Shown here: in pieces, positions 7,686 through 14,667 of the stretch | Layout: each line of letters starts with the position of its first letter | Position numbering within the stretch: position 1 is the stretch's first letter | Source of the DNA: Tannerellaceae bacterium | Lineage (GTDB): Bacteria > Bacteroidota > Bacteroidia > Bacteroidales > Tannerellaceae | NCBI GenBank assembly: GCA_031276545.1 | Contig: JAISMW010000068.1 | Coordinates: 1-27,047 of the forward strand | DNA: 27,047 nucleotides | Direction: 5' to 3' | Translations under genes and position numbers: made by a program | Notes under the pieces: generated by a model | Database searches by the model: none | Told to the model about the DNA's origin: nothing | The model's input: the letters and a program-made list of their open reading frames with translations, nothing else

Positions 7686-8277
7686 GACAAATTCAAATTC
7701 TATATATATCCGGTACAATTTCTTGCAGGAATTTCAAATTCCTGTAATATCCGGTATGACTTCCTATAAGAATCCCAAATTCTTTAACTTCCCCATATAG
7801 CCTTTCATCAGGAATCACAAATTCCCAGAACGTTTCGCATGATATTTTACAGGAATCCCGAACTTCTATGACATTTCGCGTGGTATAGTATAAGAATTCC
7901 AAATTCCTTCGATACTTCGTATGACATTTTACAGGAATCTCGAACTTCTTTATATATCCATTCGATATTTTATAGGAATTCTGAACTCTTATGATTCGTT
8001 GCAGGATTTGTTGAAAGAATCCTAAATTTCTTGCATATTTCATACGACATTTTATAGGAATCTCGAATTCTTATGACTTGTCATATGATTTGTCAAAGAA
8101 ATTCCAAATTCCTTATATCACTAATATAAGCTTTTATATAAATTGTAAATTCCTATAGTTTTTTATATGATTTATTAAAGGAGTTTCAAATCCCTTGGAT
8201 ATCTGATGTAACTTTTTATAAGAATTATAAATTTTGATCACTCTACACATAATTTTTTAAAGGATTTTTAATTTTAT
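7686..8277. repeat. 41-bp degenerate palindromic tandem array, about 15 units
   Basis: A 15-16 nt core, of which AGGAATTTCAAATTCC (7727-7742) is the clearest example, returns at 7768, 7810, 7851, 7892, 7933, 7974, 8015, 8056, 8097, 8138, 8179, 8220 and 8261, with a weaker first unit at 7686. Spacing is 41 bp almost without exception. The core is a near-perfect palindrome (GGAATTT-C-AAATTCC); the 25-nt remainder is related between units (TATGACATTTTATA-like) but not identical. Units drift with more A/T toward 8277. The array fills nearly all the space between the S51-like gene and the hsp20 terminator. It has no genes and no CRISPR architecture. Confidence 0.93.
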
Positions 8278-8435
8278 TCTCATTTTTCGCCAATTTTATC
8301 TAAGATTTCAGCATGTCAAGGTTTCGGAGCAGTAGAAAAGCAGAATAATGAATTGCGTTAAGCAGGCGGGAGAATGGGGATAGAAAATTTTATTATTTCA
8401 TCGGTTGAATCAAACCGGTAAAAATCCGAAATAAA

Positions 8436-8468
8436 AAAAGCTGTTACTCATTAACAGTAACAGCTTTT
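8436..8468 (-). terminator. Rho-independent terminator of hsp20
   Basis: AAAAGCTGTTACT (8436-8448) pairs perfectly with AGTAACAGCTTTT (8456-8468) over a 7-nt loop. The A run at 8433-8439 gives a T tract on the minus strand, 33 nt after the hsp20 stop. The symmetric A/T ends could also stop transcription from the other side. Confidence 0.88.
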
Positions 8469-8500
8469 CCGTTTGTTCCGCCGGTCGGTCTTGCGAAGCG

Positions 8501-8929
8501 TCAACCGATTTCGATTATCTTCATGTTCTTTTTGATATCTTCCTCTTTCATCTTAGGGATAGACACATCCAGAACTCCGTGCTCCATTTTGGCAGCGATT
8601 TTCTCTTTGTCGGCATTTTTAGGAAGAATCATCTTTTGCTCAAATTTGCTGTACGAAAATTCGCGTCTCAGATAAAGCATGTTTTCGTTCTTCTCCGAAT
8701 TTTCAGCCTTCTTTTCCATAGAGATCACAAGGTTGTTGTCATCATCTATGCGTACACAAAAATCGCCTTTCGTCATGCCGGGAGCAGCGACTTCAATTCT
8801 GTAATCATTCTCGGATTCAATCACGTTGATAGCCGGCGCTGTTGCATTTGCCCTTAACATCCAGTCGTTGCTGAACAAATCATTAAACACTTCGGGCAAC
8901 CAATTCTGATTTCTTCTAATTAAATTCAT
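8501..8929 (-). CDS. Small heat-shock protein, Hsp20/alpha-crystallin family
   Basis: This 142-residue protein is an ATP-independent cytoplasmic holdase that keeps denatured proteins soluble. The alpha-crystallin domain spans about residues 32-130 (APAINVIESENDYRIEVAAPGM ... GVLDVSIPK). The flexible tail ends in KIIEIG, whose IEI serves as the IxI assembly motif, and the N-terminal LPEVFNDLF segment is typical of Bacteroidetes Hsp20. A strong AGGAGG stands 8 nt before the ATG at 8929, unusual in a phylum that mostly lacks such sites, and supports this start over an in-frame TTG two codons upstream. No heat-shock operator (such as CIRCE) was recognised in the 126-nt gap to typA. Confidence 0.95.
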   Translation of the reverse strand: MNLIRRNQNWLPEVFNDLFSNDWMLRANATAPAINVIESENDYRIEVAAPGMTKGDFCVRIDDDNNLVISMEKKAENSEKNENMLYLRREFSYSKFEQKMILPKNADKEKIAAKMEHGVLDVSIPKMKEEDIKKNMKIIEIG

Positions 8930-9055
8930 AATCAAGTCCTCCTGTTATTAAGTTAAACAATAATTCTTTACGAAAAAGCATATTCAAATAATATGCCAAG
9001 GAGGAAATCCGACAATTTGTCAGGCAGGGCGTTTGGCAAAGTCACAATCTTTCCC

Positions 9056-10855
9056 TTATTTCTTGTTCTGCCGTTTACGCTCGTTTTCGTCGAGGATGAT
9101 TTTCCTCATACGCATGTGGGAAGGAGTAATTTCCACGTATTCGTCTATTTTGATATATTCCAGGGCGTCTTCGAGGCTGAAGATGACGGGCGGCGCCAGG
9201 GAAATTTTGTCGTCGGAGCCGGATGCACGCATATTCGTCAGTTTCTTCGATTTGGTTACGTTCACGACCAAATCGCCTTCCTTGGTATGTTCGCCTACCA
9301 CCTGTCCGGCATAGACTTCATCCTGCGGAGCTACAAAGAAACGTCCGCGCGATTGCAGGTTGTTGAGGGCGTATGCAAAGGCAGTACCTGTTTCCATTAC
9401 GATAATCGAGCCGTTCACACGGCGTTCTATCTCTCCTTTCCAGGGCTGGTATTCCAGGAAACGGTGCGCAACGATGGCTTCGCCTGCCGAAGCAGTCAGT
9501 ACGGTATTGTTCAGTCCGATGATGCCGCGCGAGGGAATCGTAAATTCCAGATGCATACGTCCGTTCTTGCTTTCCATCAAGGTCATTTCTCCTTTGCGTT
9601 TGGTCACGATGTCGATGATACGGCTGGAAGATTCCTCCGGCAAGTTGATGGAGAGCTGTTCCACCGGTTCGCATCTGACGCCGTTTATTTCCTTCACGAT
9701 TACCTGCGGCTGGCCTACCTGCAGTTCATATCCTTCACGTCGCATGGTTTCAATCAGCACCGAAAGGTGGAGAACGCCGCGACCGTATACCAGCCAGGCA
9801 TCCGCCGAGTCGGTCGGTTCCACGCGCAGCGCCAGGTTTTTGTCCAGCTCCTTCTGCAAGCGTTCGTATATATGTCTGGAAGTTACGTACCGACCGTCTT
9901 TCCCGAAGAAGGGGGAATTGTTGATGGTGAAAAGCATCGACATAGTCGGCTCGTCGATAGCAATAGCAGGCAGCGGATCCGGGTCGTTTATGTCGCATAC
10001 CGTTTCGCCTATTTCGAATCCTTCGATGCCAATCAGCGCGCAGATGTCTCCCGAACGTACGGAAGAGACCTTGGTACGTCCCAATCCTTCGAATACGTTT
10101 ACTTCCTTTATCTTCGACTTTATCCGGGAACCATCCCGTTTGCACAGCATAATTTCCTGCCCCTCCTTCAGTTCGCCCCGGTGTATACGCCCCACGGCGA
10201 TTCGTCCCACGTATTTGGAATAGTCGAGCGAGGTAATGAGCATCTGCGAACTGCCTTCCAGCGATTCCGGTTCGGGTATATGTTCGATGATGGCGTCGAG
10301 CAGGGGGCAGATAGAATCGGAAGGTTTCGTCCAGTCGTCCGACATCCAGCCCTGCTTGGCCGAGCCGTACACGGTAGGGAAGTCCAACTGCTCTTCCGCA
10401 GCGTCGAGGCTGAACATCAGGTCGAACACCATTTCCTGCACTTCCGACGGGCGGCAGTTCGGCTTGTCTACTTTGTTTACCACCACGATAGGTTTCAATC
10501 CCATCTGAATAGCTTTTTGCAGGACGAAACGGGTTTGCGGCATCGGCCCTTCAAAAGCGTCAACCAGCAGCAGGCATCCGTCGGCCATATTCAGTACACG
10601 CTCCACTTCGCCTCCGAAGTCGGCATGTCCCGGCGTATCAATAATATTTATCTTGTAACCCTTATACTGTATGGAGACGTTTTTTGCCAGGATGGTGATA
10701 CCCCGTTCACGTTCCAGGTCGTTGCTATCTAAAAACTGGTCGATTTCTTCGTGTCCTTCTCTGAAAAGTTTACCTGCCAGCAGCATTTTATCTACAAGCG
10801 TTGTTTTTCCGTGATCCACATGAGCGATAATTGCGATATTCCTAATCTTTTGCAT
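9056..10855 (-). CDS. typA: Translational GTPase TypA/BipA
   Basis: This 599-residue ribosome-associated GTPase has the normal length. The G domain shows AHVDHGKTT (G1, from residue 11), RERGITI (G2), [12 protein letters not shown] (G3) and NKVDK (G4). EF-G-like domains follow, and the TypA-specific C-terminal part includes [20 protein letters not shown] and [17 protein letters not shown]. TypA supports ribosome assembly and growth under stress such as cold. The gene has its own strong promoter and lies 126 nt upstream of hsp20 on the same strand. A long opposite-strand frame (8993-10732) is a shadow. Confidence 0.97.
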   Translation of the reverse strand: MQKIRNIAIIAHVDHGKTTLVDKMLLAGKLFREGHEEIDQFLDSNDLERERGITILAKNVSIQYKGYKINIIDTPGHADFGGEVERVLNMADGCLLLVDAFEGPMPQTRFVLQKAIQMGLKPIVVVNKVDKPNCRPSEVQEMVFDLMFSLDAAEEQLDFPTVYGSAKQGWMSDDWTKPSDSICPLLDAIIEHIPEPESLEGSSQMLITSLDYSKYVGRIAVGRIHRGELKEGQEIMLCKRDGSRIKSKIKEVNVFEGLGRTKVSSVRSGDICALIGIEGFEIGETVCDINDPDPLPAIAIDEPTMSMLFTINNSPFFGKDGRYVTSRHIYERLQKELDKNLALRVEPTDSADAWLVYGRGVLHLSVLIETMRREGYELQVGQPQVIVKEINGVRCEPVEQLSINLPEESSSRIIDIVTKRKGEMTLMESKNGRMHLEFTIPSRGIIGLNNTVLTASAGEAIVAHRFLEYQPWKGEIERRVNGSIIVMETGTAFAYALNNLQSRGRFFVAPQDEVYAGQVVGEHTKEGDLVVNVTKSKKLTNMRASGSDDKISLAPPVIFSLEDALEYIKIDEYVEITPSHMRMRKIILDENERKRQNKK

Positions 10856-10875
10856 TTGAGACTGATTTTATGCGG

Positions 10876-10907
10876 CAAAGGTACGTATAAAACTCATTCC
10901 GCCCAAA
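10876..10907 (-). promoter_or_regulatory. Bacteroidetes-type promoter of typA
   Basis: On the minus strand TTTG (10907-10904) and TACCTTTG (10883-10876) are separated by exactly 20 nt, an ideal match to the phylum consensus. The -7 box ends 20 nt before the typA ATG, so the leader is very short (about 12-15 nt). Confidence 0.8.
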
Positions 10908-11385
10908 GAGCCGGTTTTCAGTCACCCGCCTGATAAAGGATAAATTACTGGACGGGACAGACGAAATCCTGTGCACCTCCCTGCCTGACAGGCAAGAATA
11001 TGCGGCGGAAGTCGCGGGTTGAAGTAGAGGACTTTTCCGACAAAACCACCATATTCGTCAAACAGGCTTTTTACGCCAAAGTGCCTTTAATGAGCCTGTT
11101 CGCCGGTTACGCCCATCCGGTAGATGAAAAAGTCAGGAAAGAGACGGATGGAAACCGTAAACACGGACAGCAGATAAACCGTACCGGCGTCTTATCAATG
11201 ACCCGGGATATTCCTGCCGGCGTTTTTCTGAAATAACAGTTTTGGAAAACTATTAAAGTGCTTTCAAAAAATCCCTGAATAATAGACTTTGTTGAAGTCA
11301 TTTTTTTAAAGATTGACCCATTCTTACCAACATAGTATAGCAGTTCCATGCTCCGTATGTAATACCCTGCTCATTTTCTTTACTG
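10908..11385. other. Intergenic stretch between typA and the sulfur operon
   Basis: I see no convincing gene here. A plus-strand frame at 11000-11236 (78 codons) shows no recognisable motif and no promoter. TGCCTG-A-CAGGCA at 10982-10994 is a perfect 13-nt palindrome that could be an operator but is too tight to be a good hairpin. Regulatory sites for the sulfur operon are most likely in the last 100 nt before 11461. Confidence 0.5.
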
Positions 11386-11407
11386 CCCCCCTCCCCCACC
11401 CCGCCCC
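11386..11407 (-). promoter_or_regulatory. Four-tract G-quadruplex motif upstream of the sulfur operon
   Basis: The plus strand carries C runs of 6, 5, 4 and 4 (11386-11391, 11393-11397, 11399-11402, 11404-11407) separated by single bases. The minus strand therefore has four G tracts of at least four with 1-nt loops, a textbook quadruplex pattern. It ends 46 nt before the operon's -7 box. Confidence 0.75.
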
Positions 11408-11453
11408 AAAATATACCCTGCACGTGGTATTTACATTATATCCGCAAACGTCC

Positions 11454-11461
11454 TATTTTTG
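11454..11461 (+). promoter_or_regulatory. Probable -7 element of the sulfur operon
   Basis: TATTTTTG matches TAnnTTTG. TTTA at 11430-11433, 20 nt upstream, is a 3-of-4 match to the -33 box. The -7 box ends 24 nt before the sulfur-carrier ATG at 11486, leaving too little leader for a riboswitch. Confidence 0.6.
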
Positions 11462-11485
11462 CCCTTAAACTACCATAATCAACAA

Positions 11486-11698
11486 ATGGCAAAATTAGTA
11501 GTGAATGGTGAAGTGCAGGAGGTAAATCTTCCTCTTACGCTGACGGAACTGATAAAAAAGAACGGTGTCTCGCACCCTGATATGGTGTCGGTACAGATAA
11601 ACGGAGTGTTTATTGTACGTGAAAAGTATGGGGAAACAACTCTCCGGGAAGGCGACGAGGTGGACTTCCTCTATTTTATGGGTGGAGGAAAAAGTTGA
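11486..11698 (+). CDS. ThiS/CysO-like sulfur-carrier protein with masked C-terminus
   Basis: This 70-residue beta-grasp protein resembles ThiS, MoaD and CysO (VVNGEVQEV, TLTELIKKNGV, VQINGVFIV, LREGDEVDFLYFMGGG). Such carriers are adenylated and thiocarboxylated on a terminal Gly-Gly, then donate sulfur. Here the glycines (66-68) are followed by Lys69-Ser70, so the reactive end is blocked. Carriers with extra residues, such as QbsE, need a JAMM protease to unmask them (family knowledge), and such a protease is encoded two genes on. ThiS itself normally ends in GG and sits with other thiamin genes, none of which are here. The ATG was preferred over an in-frame TTG at 11459. The stop overlaps the next start by one base. 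Confidence 0.9.
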   Translation: MAKLVVNGEVQEVNLPLTLTELIKKNGVSHPDMVSVQINGVFIVREKYGETTLREGDEVDFLYFMGGGKS

Positions 11699-12504
11699 TG
11701 GACTTTCGCGACGACCAGATAGAACGGTACAGCCGACACATCCTCCTGCAGGACGTAGGCGTGGAGGGACAGGAGAAAATCTCACGCGGAAAGGTGCTGG
11801 TGATTGGCGCCGGAGGACTCGGAGCGCCGGTCTTGCTTTATCTGGCGGCTGCCGGAGTAGGCACGCTGGGGGTGATTGACGGAGATGTGGTGGAACTGAG
11901 CAACCTCCAGCGGCAGATTATCCATTTCACACCGGATAAGGGAAAGCCTAAAGTCCTCTCGGCAAAAGAGAAAATCAACCTGATCAATCCCGATGTGCAG
12001 GTCGTTACCTATCCGGAGTTTCTTACGGCCGGCAATGCTTCCGGAATCATCAAAGACTATGACTTCATAGTGGACGGAACCGACAGTTTTCCGGTAAAAT
12101 TCCTGATAAACGATGCCTGTGTCCTCGGCGGAAAGCCTTTCTCGCACGGGGGCATTTTGAGGTTTGAGGGACAGACGTTGACGCATCTACCCGATACGGC
12201 CTGCTACCGTTGCGCTTTCCACAGCCCGCCGCCGCCCCATGCAGTGCCTACCTGTTCGCAGGCCGGCGTGCTGGGAGCTATTGCCGGTATGCTGGGTACC
12301 ATACAGGCTGCCGAAGCGCTGAAATTTCTGACGGGAGCAGGAGATTTGCTCACCAACCGCATCCTGTCGTTCCAGGCAAAAAATATGAGTTTCCGCACCG
12401 TGAATATCCGCAGAAACAGGCATTGCCCCGTATGCGGCGAACATCCGTCGATTACGGAACTCCGTGAAGCCGAACAGGCCGTATGCGAATTAAAAAGGAA
12501 ATAA
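11698..12504 (+). CDS. ThiF/MoeB-like E1 enzyme for the sulfur carrier
   Basis: This 268-residue protein should adenylate the carrier's C-terminal glycine and help form the thiocarboxylate. The ATP-binding loop GAGGLG is at residues 37-42, the Rossmann acidic residue is in IDGD, SNLQRQ supplies Asn69 and Arg72, Lys85 is in KPK, and Asp129 is in DGTDS. Zinc is bound by CYRC (169, 172) and CPVC (243, 246). Cys186 in TCSQAG matches the reactive cysteine position of ThiF-type enzymes. There is no C-terminal rhodanese domain, so sulfur must come from another donor, plausibly the TusA, DsrE or desulfurase proteins encoded downstream. Its start overlaps the carrier stop (TGATG), strong evidence for coupling with the carrier. 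Confidence 0.92.
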   Translation: MDFRDDQIERYSRHILLQDVGVEGQEKISRGKVLVIGAGGLGAPVLLYLAAAGVGTLGVIDGDVVELSNLQRQIIHFTPDKGKPKVLSAKEKINLINPDVQVVTYPEFLTAGNASGIIKDYDFIVDGTDSFPVKFLINDACVLGGKPFSHGGILRFEGQTLTHLPDTACYRCAFHSPPPPHAVPTCSQAGVLGAIAGMLGTIQAAEALKFLTGAGDLLTNRILSFQAKNMSFRTVNIRRNRHCPVCGEHPSITELREAEQAVCELKRK

Positions 12505-12517
12505 CCCCTGCATACAG

Positions 12518-12928
12518 ATGATCGTGATACCGCAACATATACAGGATGCAATCATCCGGCAGGCCTGCAACGAACTGCCCGACGAAGCCTGCGGACTGCT
12601 GACGGGAACCGGCAACCGGGTACAGGCATACTACCCGCTGACGAACATCGACCACAGCCCGGAGCATTTTTCTTTCGACCCGCACGAGCAATTTGAGGTG
12701 CTGAAAGAAGCCCGCTCCCAAGGCTTGCAGATTATAGCCGGTTACCACAGTCATCCCTCTTCGCCTGCCCGCCCTTCTGCGGAAGACATCCGTCTGGCCT
12801 ACGATCCGCACATCTTCTACCTGATTGTTTCCCTGGCAGGGGAGGCGCCCCTTCTAAAGGCGTTCCGCATCGTACACGGGGTGGCGGAAGAAGTGGAGGT
12901 GGTACGAACAAACGAAAATAATAAGTAA
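12518..12928 (+). CDS. JAMM/M67 metallopeptidase (Mec/QbsD-like)
   Basis: This 136-residue single JAMM domain has the zinc motif [16 protein letters not shown], giving His77, His79, Ser87 and Asp90 in the exact H-x-H-x7-S-x2-D spacing, with Glu23 ([10 protein letters not shown]) as the general acid/base. Homologues either cut the new cysteine off a carrier (Mec acting on CysO-Cys in Mycobacterium) or trim residues after the Gly-Gly (QbsD on QbsE). Both reactions are plausible here, because the carrier has a two-residue tail and a cysteine synthase follows. It lies 13 nt after the E1 gene and 17 nt before cysK. Cytoplasmic; no signal peptide. Confidence 0.92.
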   Translation: MIVIPQHIQDAIIRQACNELPDEACGLLTGTGNRVQAYYPLTNIDHSPEHFSFDPHEQFEVLKEARSQGLQIIAGYHSHPSSPARPSAEDIRLAYDPHIFYLIVSLAGEAPLLKAFRIVHGVAEEVEVVRTNENNK

Positions 12929-12945
12929 TTACACATAGAAACTGT

Positions 12946-13884
12946 ATGGCGAAAATAGCGAAAAACATTACGGAACTGATTGGCAACACGCCCCTCCTCG
13001 AACTCACCCACATAGAGGAAAAATACCGGCTCGGCGCACAGTTGATCGGCAAACTGGAGTATCTCAATCCCGGAAGGAGTGTGAAAGACCGCATCGGCCT
13101 GTCGCTGATAGAAGATGCCGAAGCAAAGGGGCTGCTGAACAAAAACAGCGTCATCATAGAACCTACAAGCGGGAATACCGGCATCGCCATCGCACTGGTG
13201 GCCGCCTCGAAAGGCTACCGCATTATCCTCACCATGCCCGATACCATGAGCCTCGAACGCCGAACGCTGCTCAAAGCCCTCGGCGCACAGCTCGAACTGA
13301 CGCCGGGTTTCGAAGGCATGGGAGGCGCCATCCGGAAAGCCGAAGCGCTCCACGCAGAACTTCCGAACTCTGTGATTCTTCAGCAGTTCAGGAATCCTGC
13401 CAATCCCGCCATACACCGGAAAACTACCGCACTGGAAATATGGCAGGATACCGGCGGCAAAACAGATATCTTCATAGCCGGCGTAGGTACCGGAGGAACG
13501 ATCTCCGGGGTAGGCGAGGTGCTGAAACGCCTCAACCCTGCCGTAAAAATAATCGCCGTCGAACCGGCCGATTCGCCCGTACTGTCGGGGGGACGGTCGG
13601 GACCGCACAAGATTCAGGGCATCGGAGCAGGCTTTGTACCCGATACCTACCATGCCGGATTCGTCGACGAAATATTCCGGGTGAAAAACGAGGAAGCCGT
13701 CGAAACAGGACGACTCCTTGCCCTCGAAGAAGGACTCCTCGCAGGAATATCCTCCGGGGCTGCCGTCTATGCAGGCATACAGATTGCCCGACGACCGGAA
13801 AACAAGGGGAAGAATATCGTCGTCGTACTGCCCGACACAGGCGAAAGATACTTATCTACCATATTGTTTAATCAACCCGAATAA
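12946..13884 (+). CDS. cysK: Cysteine synthase (O-acetylserine sulfhydrylase family)
   Basis: This 312-residue PLP enzyme replaces the acetyl (or phosphate) group of an activated serine with sulfur to form cysteine. The PLP lysine is Lys47 in NPGRSVKDR, the substrate loop PTSGNTG is at 73-79, and the phosphate cradle is GVGTGGT. By overall pattern it is close to Bacteroidetes CysK, but the context (carrier, E1, JAMM) is that of the actinobacterial CysM, which takes sulfur from CysO-thiocarboxylate rather than from sulfide. The sequence alone does not show which sulfur donor is used. The gene lies 17 nt after the JAMM gene and 4 nt before the DsrE-like gene. Confidence 0.93.
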   Translation: MAKIAKNITELIGNTPLLELTHIEEKYRLGAQLIGKLEYLNPGRSVKDRIGLSLIEDAEAKGLLNKNSVIIEPTSGNTGIAIALVAASKGYRIILTMPDTMSLERRTLLKALGAQLELTPGFEGMGGAIRKAEALHAELPNSVILQQFRNPANPAIHRKTTALEIWQDTGGKTDIFIAGVGTGGTISGVGEVLKRLNPAVKIIAVEPADSPVLSGGRSGPHKIQGIGAGFVPDTYHAGFVDEIFRVKNEEAVETGRLLALEEGLLAGISSGAAVYAGIQIARRPENKGKNIVVVLPDTGERYLSTILFNQPE

Positions 13885-13888
13885 TGAT

Positions 13889-14362
13889 ATGACAAACAAA
13901 CTGTCGATTATAAGCTTCAGCGGAGACTTCGACAAGCTCACCGCAGTATTTACACTGGCTACCGGAGCGGCAGCCGTAGGATATGAGGTCAACATCTTTT
14001 TCACCTTCTGGGGACTGGATGCCATCAAACGGAAACAGGGAAGGAGCTTCGTCGGAGGAACGGCGCTCACCAAGCTGTTCGGCTTTTTCATGGGAGGACT
14101 GAAAGCCGCCCCGGTGAGCCGGCTCAATTTCTTCGGTGCAAGCGCCGTCATCTTCCGCAGCCTGATGCGCAAACACCACGTAGCTACTCCCGAAGAACTC
14201 CTTGAGGCCGCAAAGGAACTGGGCGTCAATTTCTACGCCTGCGAAATGGCCATGCACATCCTCGGACTTGCGAAGGAAGACTTCATCCCCGAAGTGAAAG
14301 ACGTCCTCGGCGTAGCTTCTTTTCTCCGGATAGCCGACGGCGGACAGACCCTCTTTATCTGA
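13889..14362 (+). CDS. DsrE-like (DsrE2-type) sulfur-relay protein
   Basis: This 157-residue protein begins with the family pattern KLSIISFSGDFDKLTAVF and GYEVNIFFTFWGLDAI, followed by a hydrophobic, glycine-rich middle (FGFFMGGLKAAP). The conserved Cys118 stands in VNFYACEMAMHILG, as in DsrE2-type peroxiredoxin-like proteins, which are found beside TusA and rhodaneses and are thought to carry or store persulfide sulfur (family knowledge). The hydrophobic segments suggest membrane association. A longer upstream frame overlaps cysK; the ATG at 13889, 4 nt after the cysK stop, gives the proper start. It precedes the TusA-like gene by 53 nt, supporting a joint sulfur-relay role. Confidence 0.85.
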   Translation: MTNKLSIISFSGDFDKLTAVFTLATGAAAVGYEVNIFFTFWGLDAIKRKQGRSFVGGTALTKLFGFFMGGLKAAPVSRLNFFGASAVIFRSLMRKHHVATPEELLEAAKELGVNFYACEMAMHILGLAKEDFIPEVKDVLGVASFLRIADGGQTLFI

Positions 14363-14415
14363 TCCTCCTATACATTAATATATACACATCCTATACATTT
14401 ATATATAGCAACCGT

Positions 14416-14640
14416 ATGGCAACACATTATCTGGACATCACCAAGGAACACTGCCCAATGACATTTGTGAAAACAAAAATCGAACTCTCCCGACTCAGCG
14501 CCGGAGACACCCTCGAAGTACTCCTCTCCGAAGGCGAACCGCTCGAAAACGTCCCCCGCACCGCGCAGGAGCAAGGCTTCCACGTAGAAGCAATAGAGCA
14601 TCTGCAAGGATCCACCCACAAAGTAATCATCCGTAAATAA
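14416..14640 (+). CDS. TusA-family sulfurtransferase
   Basis: This 74-residue TusA/SirA-fold protein has the active Cys13 in HCPMTFVKTK. The CPMT form (instead of the CPxP of E. coli TusA) is characteristic of a subgroup found with desulfurases and DsrE proteins outside the tRNA-thiolation pathway. The expected GDTLEVLLSEGEPLENVP and GFHVEAIE segments follow. The protein should accept persulfide sulfur from a cysteine desulfurase and pass it on. It stands directly before the encapsulin and desulfurase genes, 27 nt upstream of the shell gene, and is a natural candidate to receive sulfur from the encapsulated desulfurase (inference). Confidence 0.92.
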   Translation: MATHYLDITKEHCPMTFVKTKIELSRLSAGDTLEVLLSEGEPLENVPRTAQEQGFHVEAIEHLQGSTHKVIIRK

Positions 14641-14667
14641 ACACTAACTCATAATACCGGAAATTGT

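Noticed and set aside
7693..8043. Minus-strand 116-codon frame over the 41-bp array
   Set aside because: The frame is open only because the repeat lacks stops; the 41-bp period is not a multiple of three, and no motif or start context supports it.
7686..8277. CRISPR array
   Set aside because: Units are too degenerate, the intervening sequence is related rather than unique, the palindromic core is only 15-16 nt, and no cas genes are near.
8993..10732. 579-codon plus-strand frame opposite typA
   Set aside because: It is antisense to a complete TypA with all GTPase motifs and has no recognisable domain.
11000..11236. 78-codon frame upstream of the sulfur operon
   Set aside because: There is no motif, promoter box or coupling to a neighbour; it may be chance in an intergenic region.
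11462..11485. Riboswitch or T-box controlling the sulfur operon
   Set aside because: The -7 box is only 24 nt from the start codon, leaving no room for a structured leader unless another promoter exists upstream.
11486..12504. Thiamin biosynthesis locus (thiS-thiF)
   Set aside because: No thiG, thiH, thiC or thiE is near, the carrier is masked by KS, and the neighbours are a JAMM peptidase and cysteine synthase.
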